This document shows, one piece after another, positions 8,120 through 16,679 of a stretch of 64,000 bases of DNA. Origin of the DNA: Rufibacter sp. LB8 (GTDB lineage: Bacteria; Bacteroidota; Bacteroidia; Cytophagales; Hymenobacteraceae); the NCBI RefSeq assembly GCF_014876185.1, contig NZ_JADALJ010000001.1:1717501-1781500 (forward strand), written 5' to 3'. The notes below the pieces were generated by a model. It worked only from the letters and a program-made list of their open reading frames with translations, did not search any database and was not told where the DNA came from. The position numbers and the translations under genes were made by a program. The stretch's first letter is position 1; every line of letters begins with the position of its first letter.

Positions 8120-8818
8120 ATGTACAACAAAGACGAATTCAGAAAATTTGCCGTACACGGTCTGGGCATGAGTGGCCTGGGCGTTGACCAATACCTCACC
8201 CACCTAGAGAGCAAAACCAACATGCACCCTACCAGCATGACCCGCTCCGTGATTGAGGAAAGACCCACCAACTTTAGAGAGATTGACGTATTCTCCCGCT
8301 TAATGGTAGACCGCATCATTTTCCTGGGCACCCAGGTAGATGACTATATCGCCAACATCATCACCGCGCAGCTCCTGTTCCTGGAAAGCGTTGACTCTAA
8401 GAAAGACATTCTGCTTTACATCAACAGCCCCGGTGGTTCTGTGTATGCCGGTTTGGGTATTTATGACACCATGCAGTACGTGCAGCCGGATGTGGCCACC
8501 ATCTGTACCGGTTTGGCCGCTTCAATGGGAGCGGTGTTGTTGTGCGGCGGCGCCAAAGACAAGCGCTCTGCCCTGCCTCACTCCCGTGTCATGATTCACC
8601 AGCCTATGGGTGGTACGCAAGGCCAGGCCTCAGATATTGAGATCACCGCCCGCGAGATCCTGAAACTGAAAAAAGAACTCTACGAAATCATCTCCAGCCA
8701 CAGCGGCAAAACCGTGGAAGAAGTTGACAAAGACTCTGACCGCGATTACTGGATGATTGCCCAGGAAGCCAAGGACTATGGCCTCATTGACGAAGTATTG
8801 ACCCGTCATAAAGTGTAA
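8120..8818 (+). CDS. clpP: ATP-dependent Clp protease proteolytic subunit
   Basis: Serine peptidase that forms the double-heptamer chamber working with ClpX. 232 residues from the ATG at 8120; a longer reading frame from 8045 starts in palindrome-derived sequence and is not used. Catalytic triad visible: Ser135 in [10 protein letters not shown], His160 in VMIHQPMGG, Asp209 in [17 protein letters not shown] (101-111) is the oxyanion region. The N-terminus is about 40 residues longer than E. coli ClpP, which may be a propeptide or lineage extension. ClpX follows 430 bp downstream with its own promoter. Confidence 0.96.
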   Translation: MYNKDEFRKFAVHGLGMSGLGVDQYLTHLESKTNMHPTSMTRSVIEERPTNFREIDVFSRLMVDRIIFLGTQVDDYIANIITAQLLFLESVDSKKDILLYINSPGGSVYAGLGIYDTMQYVQPDVATICTGLAASMGAVLLCGGAKDKRSALPHSRVMIHQPMGGTQGQASDIEITAREILKLKKELYEIISSHSGKTVEEVDKDSDRDYWMIAQEAKDYGLIDEVLTRHKV

Positions 8819-8837
8819 TCTCACCTACTACTTTATT

Positions 8838-8870
8838 AAAAAAGGCCTGCCCACCAGCAGGCCTTTTTTA
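8838..8870 (+). terminator. Terminator after clpP
   Basis: Thirteen-bp perfect stem AAAAAAGGCCTGC (8838-8850) with GCAGGCCTTTTTT (8857-8869), loop CCACCA, T run included. Confidence 0.9.
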
Positions 8871-8938
8871 ATATCCTGACTTTCTACAACTACACCACAG
8901 GCAAGGCCAGCAACAGAAAATTGGGCAAACAAAATCGT

Positions 8939-8978
8939 CCGTTTTCGGGCTCATTTCCAGAAATGAAGCCAAAAACGG
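8939..8978. repeat. 40-bp palindromic repeat, copy 5
   Basis: CCGTTTTCGGGCTCATTT, centre CCAG, right arm AAATGAAGCCAAAAACGG. Ends match as CCG/CGG. Confidence 0.85.
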
Positions 8979-9162
8979 AAGCCAGAAAGTACAGTAACAA
9001 TAAAATAACACCAATCCAGTGAGCACTAGAAATCAGGCATAAAGTGCAAAAAGAGCAGGCAGCGCGTTCTCCTTCAATCAGATACAACATATACTATATT
9101 TTATAAGCCACTTACTTCCAAACAGTTGTTCCAGCGTTTCAGAAACTTTATCTGAAAATATA

Positions 9163-9195
9163 TTGGCGCAGTGCTTAACCAATTTTGTAACTTTG
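9163..9195 (+). promoter_or_regulatory. Candidate clpX promoter
   Basis: TAACTTTG at 9188-9195 fits the -7 box; TTG at 9163-9165 lies 22 bp upstream, slightly long. The leader to the clpX ATG is about 45 nt. Confidence 0.45.
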
Positions 9196-9247
9196 CCGTA
9201 GCTGCCCCAATTTAGCGGTCGGCAAAGTACACTCCACTCCCCGGTTT

Positions 9248-10477
9248 ATGGCAGAAATTACGTGCTCCTTTTGCGGCAAGAATAAGAAAGAGGTGTCTGT
9301 GATGATATCAGGCATAAACGCTCATATTTGTGAGCGCTGCATTGGCCAGGCACAGCAAATCCTGAACGAAGAAAACAGGCTGCGCGCCACCAACCGTGCC
9401 CCCAAGTTCAACCTCATCAAACCCCGGGACATGAAAGAGTACCTGGACCAGTTTGTGGTTGGCCAGGACGAAGCCAAGAAAGTGATGTCAGTGGCGGTGT
9501 ACAACCACTACAAGCGCCTCATGCAGAAGCCCAAGACAGATGACGTGGTGATTGAGAAATCCAACATCATCATGGTGGGCGAAACCGGAACCGGGAAAAC
9601 ATTCCTGGCCCGTATGCTGGCCGGTGTGCTGCAAGTGCCATTCTGTATAGCCGATGCCACCGTGCTCACCGAGGCCGGGTACGTAGGCGAAGACGTGGAA
9701 AGTATCTTGACTCGCTTACTTCAGGCCGCCGACTACAACGTAGAAGCCGCCGAACGTGGCATTGTCTACATTGACGAGATTGATAAGATTGCCCGCAAAA
9801 GCGACAACCCCTCTATCACCCGTGACGTGTCTGGCGAAGGCGTGCAGCAGGCTTTGTTGAAACTGTTGGAAGGCACCGCGGTGAACGTTCCGCCGCAGGG
9901 CGGGCGTAAGCACCCAGAGCAGAAAATGATTTCGGTGAACACAGAGAACATTCTGTTCATCTGCGGCGGCGCCTTTGTGGGCATTGACCGTTTAATCAAG
10001 AGCCGCCTGAACACCAAACCCATCGGGTTCTCCAAGACTTCCCTGGAAGAGGAGATGGACACCAACAACTTCCTGCGCTACATTACCTCGCAAGATCTTA
10101 AATCCTTCGGGTTGATTCCGGAGCTCATTGGCCGCCTGCCGGTGGTCACGCACCTGAACCCGCTGGACAAAGAAACCTTACGTTTGATCTTAACCGAGCC
10201 TAAAAACTCCCTGGTGAAACAATATAAGCGCCTGTTTGAGATGGAGAACATCACGCTTTCCTTCTCAGAAGACACGCTGGAGTACATTGTGGAGAAAGCC
10301 GCCGAATACAAACTTGGTGCGCGCGGCCTTCGCTCCATCTGCGAGGGAATTATGACCGATGCCATGTTTGACCTCCCCTCAGAAGAGCAGGAAGGCACCA
10401 TGGACCTAGTCATCACCCTGGACTATGCCCGCGACAAGTTTGAGAAATCATCCATCAAGCAATTGAAAGTAGCTTAA
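9248..10477 (+). CDS. clpX: ATP-dependent unfoldase ClpX
   Basis: AAA+ hexamer that unfolds substrates and feeds them to ClpP. 409 residues, usual length. The N-terminal zinc-binding domain has Cys6, Cys9, Cys28 and Cys31. Walker A GETGTGKT (about 112-119), pore loop GYVGEDVE, Walker [12 protein letters not shown], and sensor-2 region [10 protein letters not shown] are all intact. [11 protein letters not shown] lies near the usual IGF-loop region that contacts ClpP. ATG at 9248. A 19-bp-stem terminator follows. ClpXP often degrades antitoxins such as MazE in other bacteria, relevant because mazEF is 1.3 kb upstream. Confidence 0.97.
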   Translation: MAEITCSFCGKNKKEVSVMISGINAHICERCIGQAQQILNEENRLRATNRAPKFNLIKPRDMKEYLDQFVVGQDEAKKVMSVAVYNHYKRLMQKPKTDDVVIEKSNIIMVGETGTGKTFLARMLAGVLQVPFCIADATVLTEAGYVGEDVESILTRLLQAADYNVEAAERGIVYIDEIDKIARKSDNPSITRDVSGEGVQQALLKLLEGTAVNVPPQGGRKHPEQKMISVNTENILFICGGAFVGIDRLIKSRLNTKPIGFSKTSLEEEMDTNNFLRYITSQDLKSFGLIPELIGRLPVVTHLNPLDKETLRLILTEPKNSLVKQYKRLFEMENITLSFSEDTLEYIVEKAAEYKLGARGLRSICEGIMTDAMFDLPSEEQEGTMDLVITLDYARDKFEKSSIKQLKVA

Positions 10478-10491
10478 TCACAAGGAATCAT

Positions 10492-10539
10492 AAAACGGAA
10501 AGGCTCCCTTAGCAATGCGAAGGGAGCCTTTCCGTTTTT
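10492..10539. terminator. Terminator between convergent clpX and lpxB
   Basis: A 19-bp perfect stem: AAAACGGAAAGGCTCCCTT (10492-10510) with AAGGGAGCCTTTCCGTTTT (10520-10538), loop AGCAATGCG. T run on the plus strand and A run preceding allow use in both directions. The outer 7 bp (AAAACGG/CCGTTTT) equal the tips of the palindromic repeat family. Confidence 0.9.
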
Positions 10540-10571
10540 GGGCTCTACATTTGAAATGAGGGCTAAACCGC
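10532..10571. repeat. 40-bp palindromic repeat, copy 6 (degenerate, merged with terminator)
   Basis: CCGTTTTTGGGCTC then an altered centre and GAGGGCTAAACCGC. The left tip is shared with the clpX terminator stem, and the right end reaches into the last codons of lpxB (stop at 10563-10565). Confidence 0.5.
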
Positions 10572-11708
10572 GTCTTTCTTACGAACCGGTTGCGGCTGGC
10601 CTTCCTGCAGGTATTCCACCATCAGTTTGGCCGCCGTCTCTGAGGTATTGAAATCCCCTATGAGTTCCTTTACCTGCTTGTAACCCAGGAGTTGTTCCTG
10701 TCTCCCCGCGGGGTTTTCCAGAATGTTCTTGAGCTCGCGCACCAGGTTCTGGGCATTCATATCGCCTTGAATCAATTCTGGCACCACTTTCCGGCCGGCA
10801 ATCAAATTCACCAAAGAGATGTAATCTACCTTGATCACCGCTTTGGCAATGAGGTAGGAAATATTGCTGGTGCGGTAGCAGACCACTTGCGGCACATTGA
10901 ACAAAGCCGTCTCCAGGGTAGCCGTGCCAGATGTTACCAAGGCAGCGTCTGCGTGCGCCAGAATGTCATAGGTTTGGTCATAGACAATCTTGATGAAGGG
11001 CTCACGGTTAAAGTTCTCGTAATATTCCCGGGAGAAATTACCCACGGCGGCCACCACAAATTGGTAATCCTGGAACGGCGGCAGAATGCTGAGCATGATG
11101 TAGAGAATGTTCTCCACTTCCTGCTGCCGGCTGCCGGGCAATACCGCTATAATGGGCCGGTCATCCAAGCCGTTGTCTTGCCTGAAATTGGGGTTGACCG
11201 TGTGGGCATTGACCGCGTCAGAAACGGGGTTTCCCACGTAATCTGTGTTATAATCAAATTTCTGGTAGAAGTCTTTCTCAAAAGGCATGATCACAAACAT
11301 CTTGTCTACCAGACGTTTAATCTTGTGTACTCGCCCTTGGTTCCAGGCCCAGATTTTAGGGGAGATGTAATAAAAAACCTTAATGCCGTGCTCCTTCGCG
11401 AACTTGGCCATGCGCATGTTGAACCCGGCATAGTCTACCAGAATCAGCACATCTGGTTTGTTCTGCAGTAAATCTTGCTGGCATTCCTTCAAGAACCGCT
11501 TGATTTTGAGAAGGTTGGTGGCCGCCTCCAGAAAACCCATAAAGGCCATCTCGCGGTAATGCTTCACCAACTCAGCCCCCGCCTCTTCCATCATCTCGCC
11601 ACCCCAGGCCCGCACCTGCGCGTTGGGGTCCTGTATATGCAGCTGCTTAATGAGGTTGGAAGCGTGCAGGTCTCCGGATCTTTCACCGGCTATGATATAA
11701 TACTTCAT
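10563..11708 (-). CDS. lpxB: Lipid-A-disaccharide synthase
   Basis: GT19 glycosyltransferase that condenses UDP-2,3-diacylglucosamine with lipid X to form the lipid A disaccharide on the inner membrane face. 381 residues, the normal length. Features: N-terminal YYIIAGERSGDLHASNLI, then RAWGGEMMEEAGAELV, YISPKIWAWNQGRV (the conserved SPxxWAW), ILPGSRQQEV, and VTSGTATLETALFNVPQVVCY near the C-terminus. Start ATG at 11706-11708. It stands alone on the minus strand. Its presence shows a Gram-negative outer membrane with lipid A. Confidence 0.96.
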   Translation of the reverse strand: MKYYIIAGERSGDLHASNLIKQLHIQDPNAQVRAWGGEMMEEAGAELVKHYREMAFMGFLEAATNLLKIKRFLKECQQDLLQNKPDVLILVDYAGFNMRMAKFAKEHGIKVFYYISPKIWAWNQGRVHKIKRLVDKMFVIMPFEKDFYQKFDYNTDYVGNPVSDAVNAHTVNPNFRQDNGLDDRPIIAVLPGSRQQEVENILYIMLSILPPFQDYQFVVAAVGNFSREYYENFNREPFIKIVYDQTYDILAHADAALVTSGTATLETALFNVPQVVCYRTSNISYLIAKAVIKVDYISLVNLIAGRKVVPELIQGDMNAQNLVRELKNILENPAGRQEQLLGYKQVKELIGDFNTSETAAKLMVEYLQEGQPQPVRKKDAV

Positions 11709-11842
11709 CTAGAGGGCTATGGCCATTAAAAGCGCATATTGGTTTGTAAGTACCTATAAACAAAGTTGATGCCTGAAAGTTTCACGCGCCCTTTGTTCTT
11801 TCAAATTACCCCGGCACCAAGCACCGGTACAATAGTCAGTGT

Positions 11843-12262
11843 CTACTCTTCGCCCAGATACTCCACAAAATTGCGGGGTGTCTCATAAAGCTTGAGGCTG
11901 TGCAACCTGGCCTCAGAAATATTAGAAATCAACGGATAGAGGATGTTCCAGAACTCCATGACCAGGTTTTCTGTGCTGGCCAGCTTTCCTTCCATGAACG
12001 GCACATCCATGTTCAGGTTTTTGTGGTCAACTTTCTGAATGATGTTCTCCCTGATGAGCACGCTCAGTTTCTTGAGGTCAATCACAAAGCCCGTGTCCGG
12101 GTCTGGCTTGCCTTTTACCGTTACAATCAACTCATAATTATGCCCGTGCCAGTTGGCGTTGGCGCATGGCCCAAAAACTTCTTTGTTTTTGGACATGGAC
12201 CAATTGGGATTGTGCAGCTTGTGGGCCGCATTGAAATGTTCTAACCTGCTTACGTATACCAT
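11843..12262 (-). CDS. queD: 6-pyruvoyl-tetrahydropterin synthase / QueD-family protein
   Basis: A 139-residue member of the PTPS/QueD family. Zinc ligands visible: His14 in NAAHKL and the pair in WHGHNYEL (about His39 and His41). Cys33 in FGPCANANWHGHN is placed like the catalytic cysteine of QueD-type enzymes, and the DHKNLN segment contains the Asp/His of the catalytic motif. QueD makes 6-carboxy-tetrahydropterin in queuosine synthesis; other members make tetrahydropterins, and the sequence alone does not settle it. The start overlaps the permease stop by one base (TAATG), so it is the third gene of a coupled operon. Confidence 0.85.
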   Translation of the reverse strand: MVYVSRLEHFNAAHKLHNPNWSMSKNKEVFGPCANANWHGHNYELIVTVKGKPDPDTGFVIDLKKLSVLIRENIIQKVDHKNLNMDVPFMEGKLASTENLVMEFWNILYPLISNISEARLHSLKLYETPRNFVEYLGEE

Positions 12263-13269
12263 TAATTGAATCGGTAATTCTTTCTACGCAGCAAATATAC
12301 AAAGAAAGGCACACCAAAGAACGACGTAACTATGCCAACCGGTAAACCTGCCGGCGGATAAATCAATCTGGACAGGATATCACACAACACCAGGAACAAA
12401 CCACCGGCCAACGCGGCCGCCAATAAATTGAATCTATTAGTAGTACCCAACTGCGCGCGCGTAATGTGCGGCACCATTAATCCCACAAACCCCACCGGCC
12501 CAGAGAACGCCACGGCAAAACCTGTTACCACAGACACGGTCACCATCATCACCCATCTAATGCCGCTCACGTTCACGCCCAGGGTCTCGGCGCGTTCAGT
12601 GCCCAGGAGCAAGGCGTTCAAATGGCGTTGAAGGAAGAAAAACAAGACCAAACCCAGACTCACGGCCGTGGCCGGATAGCCCAGGGTGCCCCAATCGGCT
12701 TTCTCAAAACCGCCCATGCTCCAGAATACCACAGACTTGAGCTGACTTTCAGAATCAGAGAGAAACATGATTAGACTTACCAGCGCCGTGAGCAAAGAGC
12801 TAAGGGCAATGCCCACCAACAGCATTTGGCTGGGAATCAACTGTCCGCGTCTGGAACCCAACAACACCACTACCAAGGTCACGGCAAAAGAACCCACCAA
12901 GGCAAAAAACGGCGGCAGGTACAAGCCAAAAATAGTCAGCTCCGTGAGCAGGAAATAACTCAGCGAAGCACCCAAAGACGCGCCCGAGGCCGTGCCTAAT
13001 AAATAAGGATCAGCCAACGCATTGTTCACCAATGCTTGCATTAAATAACCCGAAAACGCCAAAGAAGCCCCGGTTAAAAACGCCAGCAGCAACCGGGGCA
13101 AGCGCAAATTCACAATGCTGTAATGCGCGGCATCTGTGCTGTTATAGTTGGTAAATGCTTCCAGAATGGTGCTATAAGGTGTGGAGATGCTGCCTACCCG
13201 CAAACCCAGGAAAAAGCCTACCGCCAGCAGTAGAAACAAACCAAAAAAAACAGCCAGGGTCTTTCTCAC
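12262..13269 (-). CDS. FecCD/BtuC-family ABC transporter permease
   Basis: A 335-residue inner-membrane protein with about ten hydrophobic segments. It carries family signatures: LRLPRLLLAFLTGASLAFSG near residue 60, ALADPYLLGTASGASLGA, and GFVGLMVPHITR with GLP(V/A)GIVTSFFGVPFFVYLL at the end. It moves a chelated cofactor (iron-siderophore, heme or cobalamin) across the inner membrane. Its start overlaps the binding-protein gene by 4 bp (ATGA). No ATPase gene is found in the operon or elsewhere in the window, so the ATPase must be encoded elsewhere. Confidence 0.93.
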   Translation of the reverse strand: MRKTLAVFFGLFLLLAVGFFLGLRVGSISTPYSTILEAFTNYNSTDAAHYSIVNLRLPRLLLAFLTGASLAFSGYLMQALVNNALADPYLLGTASGASLGASLSYFLLTELTIFGLYLPPFFALVGSFAVTLVVVLLGSRRGQLIPSQMLLVGIALSSLLTALVSLIMFLSDSESQLKSVVFWSMGGFEKADWGTLGYPATAVSLGLVLFFFLQRHLNALLLGTERAETLGVNVSGIRWVMMVTVSVVTGFAVAFSGPVGFVGLMVPHITRAQLGTTNRFNLLAAALAGGLFLVLCDILSRLIYPPAGLPVGIVTSFFGVPFFVYLLRRKNYRFN

Positions 13270-14198
13270 ATCAGTTTTGATTGCAGTTCCAAAATACCCT
13301 CCACCACGCGCGGCCCGGGCCTGGACATTAAATTGTCATCTACCTCAAAAATACGTTTCTGCTGGTAGGCCTTCACGCGCCGGAGTTCGGGGTACAGAGA
13401 GAAAAAGGTTTTATCAAGGTGTTCAAAGGTTCCGCCTAAGATAATGTCTGGGTTGAGCTGCAGAATGTACTCGCGGGTCAGGGCCGGGTACGGCTGCGCG
13501 AACAACTCCTGCACCGCGTTTTTCCCACCGGCGTACCGGAGTTTGTCTGTGAACAGCGTGTTCAGGCCGTACACGTAAATAGGGTCGCGCCAGGTAATGG
13601 CCAGTACGGTTGGGGCTTCCTGGGTTAAATTATTGCCAGTGAGGGCCTGTACTTGCTGTTGCAAAGAATCTACTAGGCGCTGCGCAAATTGTTCACGTTT
13701 CAGGAGTTTACCCAAATCCAGCAATCCGTTGAAAATATCGGCCACGCTGTCATACGCCTGGTAGTACACCGGAATACCCAGTTTCTGAATCTGCGCGGCC
13801 ACTTCAGAGGAAATAATGCCCTCAGACGCGAAAATCAGGTCTGGTTTTAAAGCCAGCAGCTGTTCATAGTCCATGGGATAATTGTTCACCACCGGTTTGG
13901 CCAAAGCCGCTTTGGGGTAATCACAGTTCTGGGTCCGGCCGATGATGGTGGCGGGGTCGGCCACGGCAAAAAGCATTTCGGTCATGGAGGGCGTGAGGCC
14001 CAGCACACGTTTGGGCTGCACCGGCACGTGCACTTTTCGGCCTAAATCATCTTCCACGGTGCGGAAGGTGGCGGCCACGGCAGCGGTCTCTTTCTTGGGC
14101 TGGGTGTCGCAGGCGGTAAAAAAAGCCAACACAACCGCCACAACTGACCAAGCAACACATTGCCTCAACAGAACGGGGAACAAGGAATTTTTCATCAT
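13266..14198 (-). CDS. ABC transporter substrate-binding lipoprotein, BtuF/FecB-like
   Basis: A 310-residue lipoprotein: hydrophobic leader ending in the lipobox FTAC (Cys30), then a periplasmic-binding-protein fold of the helical-backbone type. RVLGLTPSMTEMLFAV, GRTQNCDYPKAA and LLALKPDLIFASEGI resemble the BtuF pattern (S/TPxxTE, SDYP, LKPDL), favouring cobalamin or a siderophore as cargo; this is inference. First gene of the overlapping operon with the permease and QueD-like gene. A second ATG one codon in could be the true start. It lies divergent from hldD. Confidence 0.88.
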   Translation of the reverse strand: MMKNSLFPVLLRQCVAWSVVAVVLAFFTACDTQPKKETAAVAATFRTVEDDLGRKVHVPVQPKRVLGLTPSMTEMLFAVADPATIIGRTQNCDYPKAALAKPVVNNYPMDYEQLLALKPDLIFASEGIISSEVAAQIQKLGIPVYYQAYDSVADIFNGLLDLGKLLKREQFAQRLVDSLQQQVQALTGNNLTQEAPTVLAITWRDPIYVYGLNTLFTDKLRYAGGKNAVQELFAQPYPALTREYILQLNPDIILGGTFEHLDKTFFSLYPELRRVKAYQQKRIFEVDDNLMSRPGPRVVEGILELQSKLM

Positions 14199-14241
14199 CT
14201 AAGGGGCCAAAGATACAGGAAAAGTTCATGTGGCAGATGGG

Positions 14242-14281
14242 CGTTTTCGGGCTCATTTCTGGAAACGGAGCCAAAAACGGA
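14242..14281. repeat. 40-bp palindromic repeat, copy 7
   Basis: GCGTTTTCGGGCTCATTT, centre CTGG, right arm AAACGGAGCCAAAAACGG. It sits in the divergent gap between the binding-protein operon and hldD. Confidence 0.8.
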
Positions 14282-14369
14282 AACTTTGGCCCCGCCTTTA
14301 AGAAAGCCATCTGCGCTAAAGTTTCGTACCTTTGGTTAGTTTTGTGCCCGTATTTAATCCTCGATTTCT

Positions 14370-15335
14370 ATGATAGTAGTTACCGGAGCCGCCGGCTTTA
14401 TTGCCAGTTGCCTTGTCACCCGCCTGAACGCCGCTAATTTCAATGACATAGTGGTGGTGGACAATTTCTCCATTGCCAAGAAATTACCCAACGTGGAAGG
14501 CAAAAAAATCAAGGAATACGTGGACCGCGCCGAGTTCTTTGACTGGCTGGAAAAAAACTACGAAGACGTGGAGTTCATCTTTCACCTGGGCGCGCGTACA
14601 GACACCACCGAAAGTAACCTGGAAGTCTTGAACCTGCTCAACCTGGACTACTCCAAACAAATGTGGAACGCCTGCTGTGAATACCAGATTCCGCTGGTCT
14701 ACGCGTCTTCGGCGGCCACCTACGGTTCCGGCACCTTGGGCTATGACGATGACGAAAGTCTGATTTCCCTGCTAAAACCGCTAAATGCATACGGTGATTC
14801 TAAGAATGATTTCGATAAATGGGCGCTGGAGCAGACGGCTAAACCGTTTTTCTGGGTGGGTCTCAAATTCTTCAACGTGTACGGGCCCAATGAATACCAC
14901 AAAGGTAGAATGGCCTCGGTGGTGATGCACGCCTACAATTCCATCAAAGAATCTGGCCGCCTCACGTTGTTCCGGTCACACAACCCAGACTTTGAAGACG
15001 GCAAGCAGATGCGTGATTTTGTGTATGTGAAAGACGTGGTGGACGTGCTGTACTGGTTGATGCACCACCGCAAGAACTCAGGCATTTACAATTTGGGTTC
15101 CGGGCAAGCCCGCACGTTCCTGGATTTGGCGTTCAACACGTTCACGGCCATGGGCGCGCCCATCAACATTGATTTCAAAGACACCCCTGAGGACATCAGA
15201 GACAAATACCAATACTACACGCAGGCCAACATGCAGAAACTGAAGGCCATTGGCTATGACCAACCGTTCCACACCCTGGAAGAAGGCATACAGGATTACG
15301 TGCAGAATTATTTAATCCCGAACACCTATTATTAA
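14370..15335 (+). CDS. hldD: ADP-L-glycero-D-manno-heptose 6-epimerase
   Basis: Short-chain dehydrogenase-type epimerase that makes the heptose donor for LPS core. 321 residues, normal length. The NAD(P) loop is GAAGFIAS (residues 6-13); the catalytic pair is Tyr141 and Lys145 in YGDSKNDFDKW; HLGARTDTTE and FNVYGPNEYHKGRMASV are family signatures. Upstream TACCTTTG (14328-14335) resembles a -7 box without a clear -33. Terminator just after. With lpxB nearby it belongs to LPS synthesis. Confidence 0.95.
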   Translation: MIVVTGAAGFIASCLVTRLNAANFNDIVVVDNFSIAKKLPNVEGKKIKEYVDRAEFFDWLEKNYEDVEFIFHLGARTDTTESNLEVLNLLNLDYSKQMWNACCEYQIPLVYASSAATYGSGTLGYDDDESLISLLKPLNAYGDSKNDFDKWALEQTAKPFFWVGLKFFNVYGPNEYHKGRMASVVMHAYNSIKESGRLTLFRSHNPDFEDGKQMRDFVYVKDVVDVLYWLMHHRKNSGIYNLGSGQARTFLDLAFNTFTAMGAPINIDFKDTPEDIRDKYQYYTQANMQKLKAIGYDQPFHTLEEGIQDYVQNYLIPNTYY

Positions 15336-15341
15336 AAGAGT

Positions 15342-15376
15342 CAGAACGCCAGCCCAACCCGCTGGCGTTTCTGTTT
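15342..15376 (+). terminator. Terminator after hldD
   Basis: CAGAACGCCAGC (15342-15353) pairs with GCTGGCGTTTCTG (15361-15373), then TTTT. The final CTGTTTT is also the left tip of palindrome copy 8, so the two hairpins are fused. Confidence 0.8.
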
Positions 15377-15410
15377 TCGGGCTCAATCCTGAAAATGAAG
15401 CCGAAAACGC
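15371..15410. repeat. 40-bp palindromic repeat, copy 8
   Basis: CTGTTTTCGGGCTCA, centre ATCCTGAAAAT, right arm GAAGCCGAAAACGC. Shares its left tip with the hldD terminator. Confidence 0.78.
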
Positions 15411-15514
15411 TTCTCTGTCGCAAATACTTTTTGCTCTCCATAAATTATAAGCAGATAGAAAACTGGCGGCATTGGGGCTCCAAGTTCAAAACTTGAAGCA
15501 GAGGAGTTTTAATT

Positions 15515-15554
15515 CTGTTTTCGGGCTCATTTCTGGAAACGGGGCCGAAAACGG
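15515..15554. repeat. 40-bp palindromic repeat, copy 9
   Basis: CTGTTTTCGGGCTCATTT, centre CTGG, AAACGGGGCCGAAAACGG. It lies 105 bp after copy 8, upstream of the FRG gene. Confidence 0.85.
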
Positions 15555-15633
15555 AATTTTGATTGACCCCAGAATAATGTAAACTGCGGCTACGTATTAG
15601 TACTGAATTCACCTGAACAAACGCGCATTCTCT

Positions 15634-16500
15634 ATGAACCCCGGAACAACGCCGCCCTACTCTTCCGTACAGATGCCCATGGACCAGGATGTACTTTATT
15701 CCGCCAACTTGGAGATGCCCAATGACTTGCGCGTGGAGTCTTGGGAAGAACTGCAGCGCGAACTCTTCCGGGATTCCTGGGATGACACCATCAACCGCTA
15801 CCGGTCGCCGTACGTGTTCAGGGGGCTCTGGAACCGCAATTACGGCCTCAAGACCAGCCTCATGCGCATTGGCGGCGACTTCCCGAAGCTGGAATCCCAC
15901 TTGCTCCGCAACTTCAGGAAATACGCACGCGGCACTACTGAAGCCTCAGACTCCATTTGGAACTGGCTGGCCGTCGCCCAGCACCACGGTCTCCCCACCC
16001 GCTTGCTGGATTGGACGTATTCACCGTACGTGGCACTGCATTTCGCTACCGCTGACCTGACCAATTTTCATGCAGACGGTGTGATCTGGTGCGTGAACTA
16101 CGTCAAATCCACCGATTATCTGCCGCCCTCTTTGCAACGCGCCATTAGAGATGAAGGCTCCAACGTGTTCACCCCAGAGGTATTGGAACCCGTGGTGGGA
16201 TCCCTTAAAAGTCTGGGTGAATTCCAGGAAAAACCCTTCGTCATGTTCCTGGAGCCGCCTTCGTTAGATGAACGCATTGTGCACCAATACGCGCTGTTTT
16301 CCATGATGTCTACCCCAGACGCCATGCTCTGCCAATGGCTCACTGACCATCCCGACCTCTATTTCCGGCTCATCATTCCGTCTAAACTCAAGTGGGAAAT
16401 ACGAGACAAACTGGACCAGGCCAACATTACTGAACGCGTGCTTTTCCCCGGCCCCACCGGCATCAGCGCCTGGCTGAGAAGGCATTACACTACCACGTAA
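15634..16500 (+). CDS. FRG-domain protein
   Basis: A 288-residue cytosolic protein. The name-giving F-R-G is seen in YVFRGLWNRNYGLKTSLMR (about residues 55-73), and the second conserved block is AQHHGLPTRLLDWTYSPYVA (about residues 111-130), both hallmark segments of the FRG domain. The function of the domain is not established; it occurs in stand-alone proteins and in accessory regions. No signal peptide or membrane segment. The gene stands alone between palindrome copies 9 and 10, with a heptamer tandem repeat directly after its stop codon. The ATG at 15634 is the first available; ATG codons 14 and 16 residues in are alternatives. Confidence 0.85.
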   Translation: MNPGTTPPYSSVQMPMDQDVLYSANLEMPNDLRVESWEELQRELFRDSWDDTINRYRSPYVFRGLWNRNYGLKTSLMRIGGDFPKLESHLLRNFRKYARGTTEASDSIWNWLAVAQHHGLPTRLLDWTYSPYVALHFATADLTNFHADGVIWCVNYVKSTDYLPPSLQRAIRDEGSNVFTPEVLEPVVGSLKSLGEFQEKPFVMFLEPPSLDERIVHQYALFSMMSTPDAMLCQWLTDHPDLYFRLIIPSKLKWEIRDKLDQANITERVLFPGPTGISAWLRRHYTTT

Positions 16501-16501
16501 T

Positions 16502-16536
16502 AATTAGGAATTGGGAATTAAGAATTAGGAATTATC
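16502..16536 (+). repeat. Heptamer tandem repeat, five units
   Basis: AATTAGG, AATTGGG, AATTAAG, AATTAGG, AATTATC in perfect 7-bp register, starting two bases after the FRG stop codon. Confidence 0.9.
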
Positions 16537-16624
16537 AGAACGCCCTTCACCCCATTTGTCATCCTGAAAAGATTTTGATGGCAAACTGTAAAGGCGGTTT
16601 GAATTCGACTTATTAGATATTTTT

Positions 16625-16664
16625 CTTTTTTTGGCCTCATTTCCAGAAATGAGCCCCAAAACAG
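16625..16664. repeat. 40-bp palindromic repeat, copy 10
   Basis: CTTTTTTTGGCCTCATTT, centre CCAG, AAATGAGCCCCAAAACAG. It lies between the convergent FRG gene and the outer-membrane gene. Confidence 0.78.
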
Positions 16665-16679
16665 AAATTAAATCCCTAA

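Larger units (their letters stand above)
8819..9247. other. Intergenic region, clpP to clpX
   Basis: Contains the clpP terminator, one palindromic repeat and a candidate clpX promoter. I see no credible gene; a small minus-strand frame (8890-9090) overlaps the repeat and lacks any family signature. Confidence 0.7.

Noticed and set aside
15445-15900. 151-codon minus-strand frame over the FRG gene start
   Set aside because: Antisense to FRG and includes palindrome copy 9; residues like GPVSRNEPENR are the read-through of the repeat.
16537-16624. TGTCATCCTGA-like phrase near 16557
   Set aside because: A similar phrase recurs in other Bacteroidota intergenic DNA as I recall, but only one partial copy is seen here, so no repeat is claimed.
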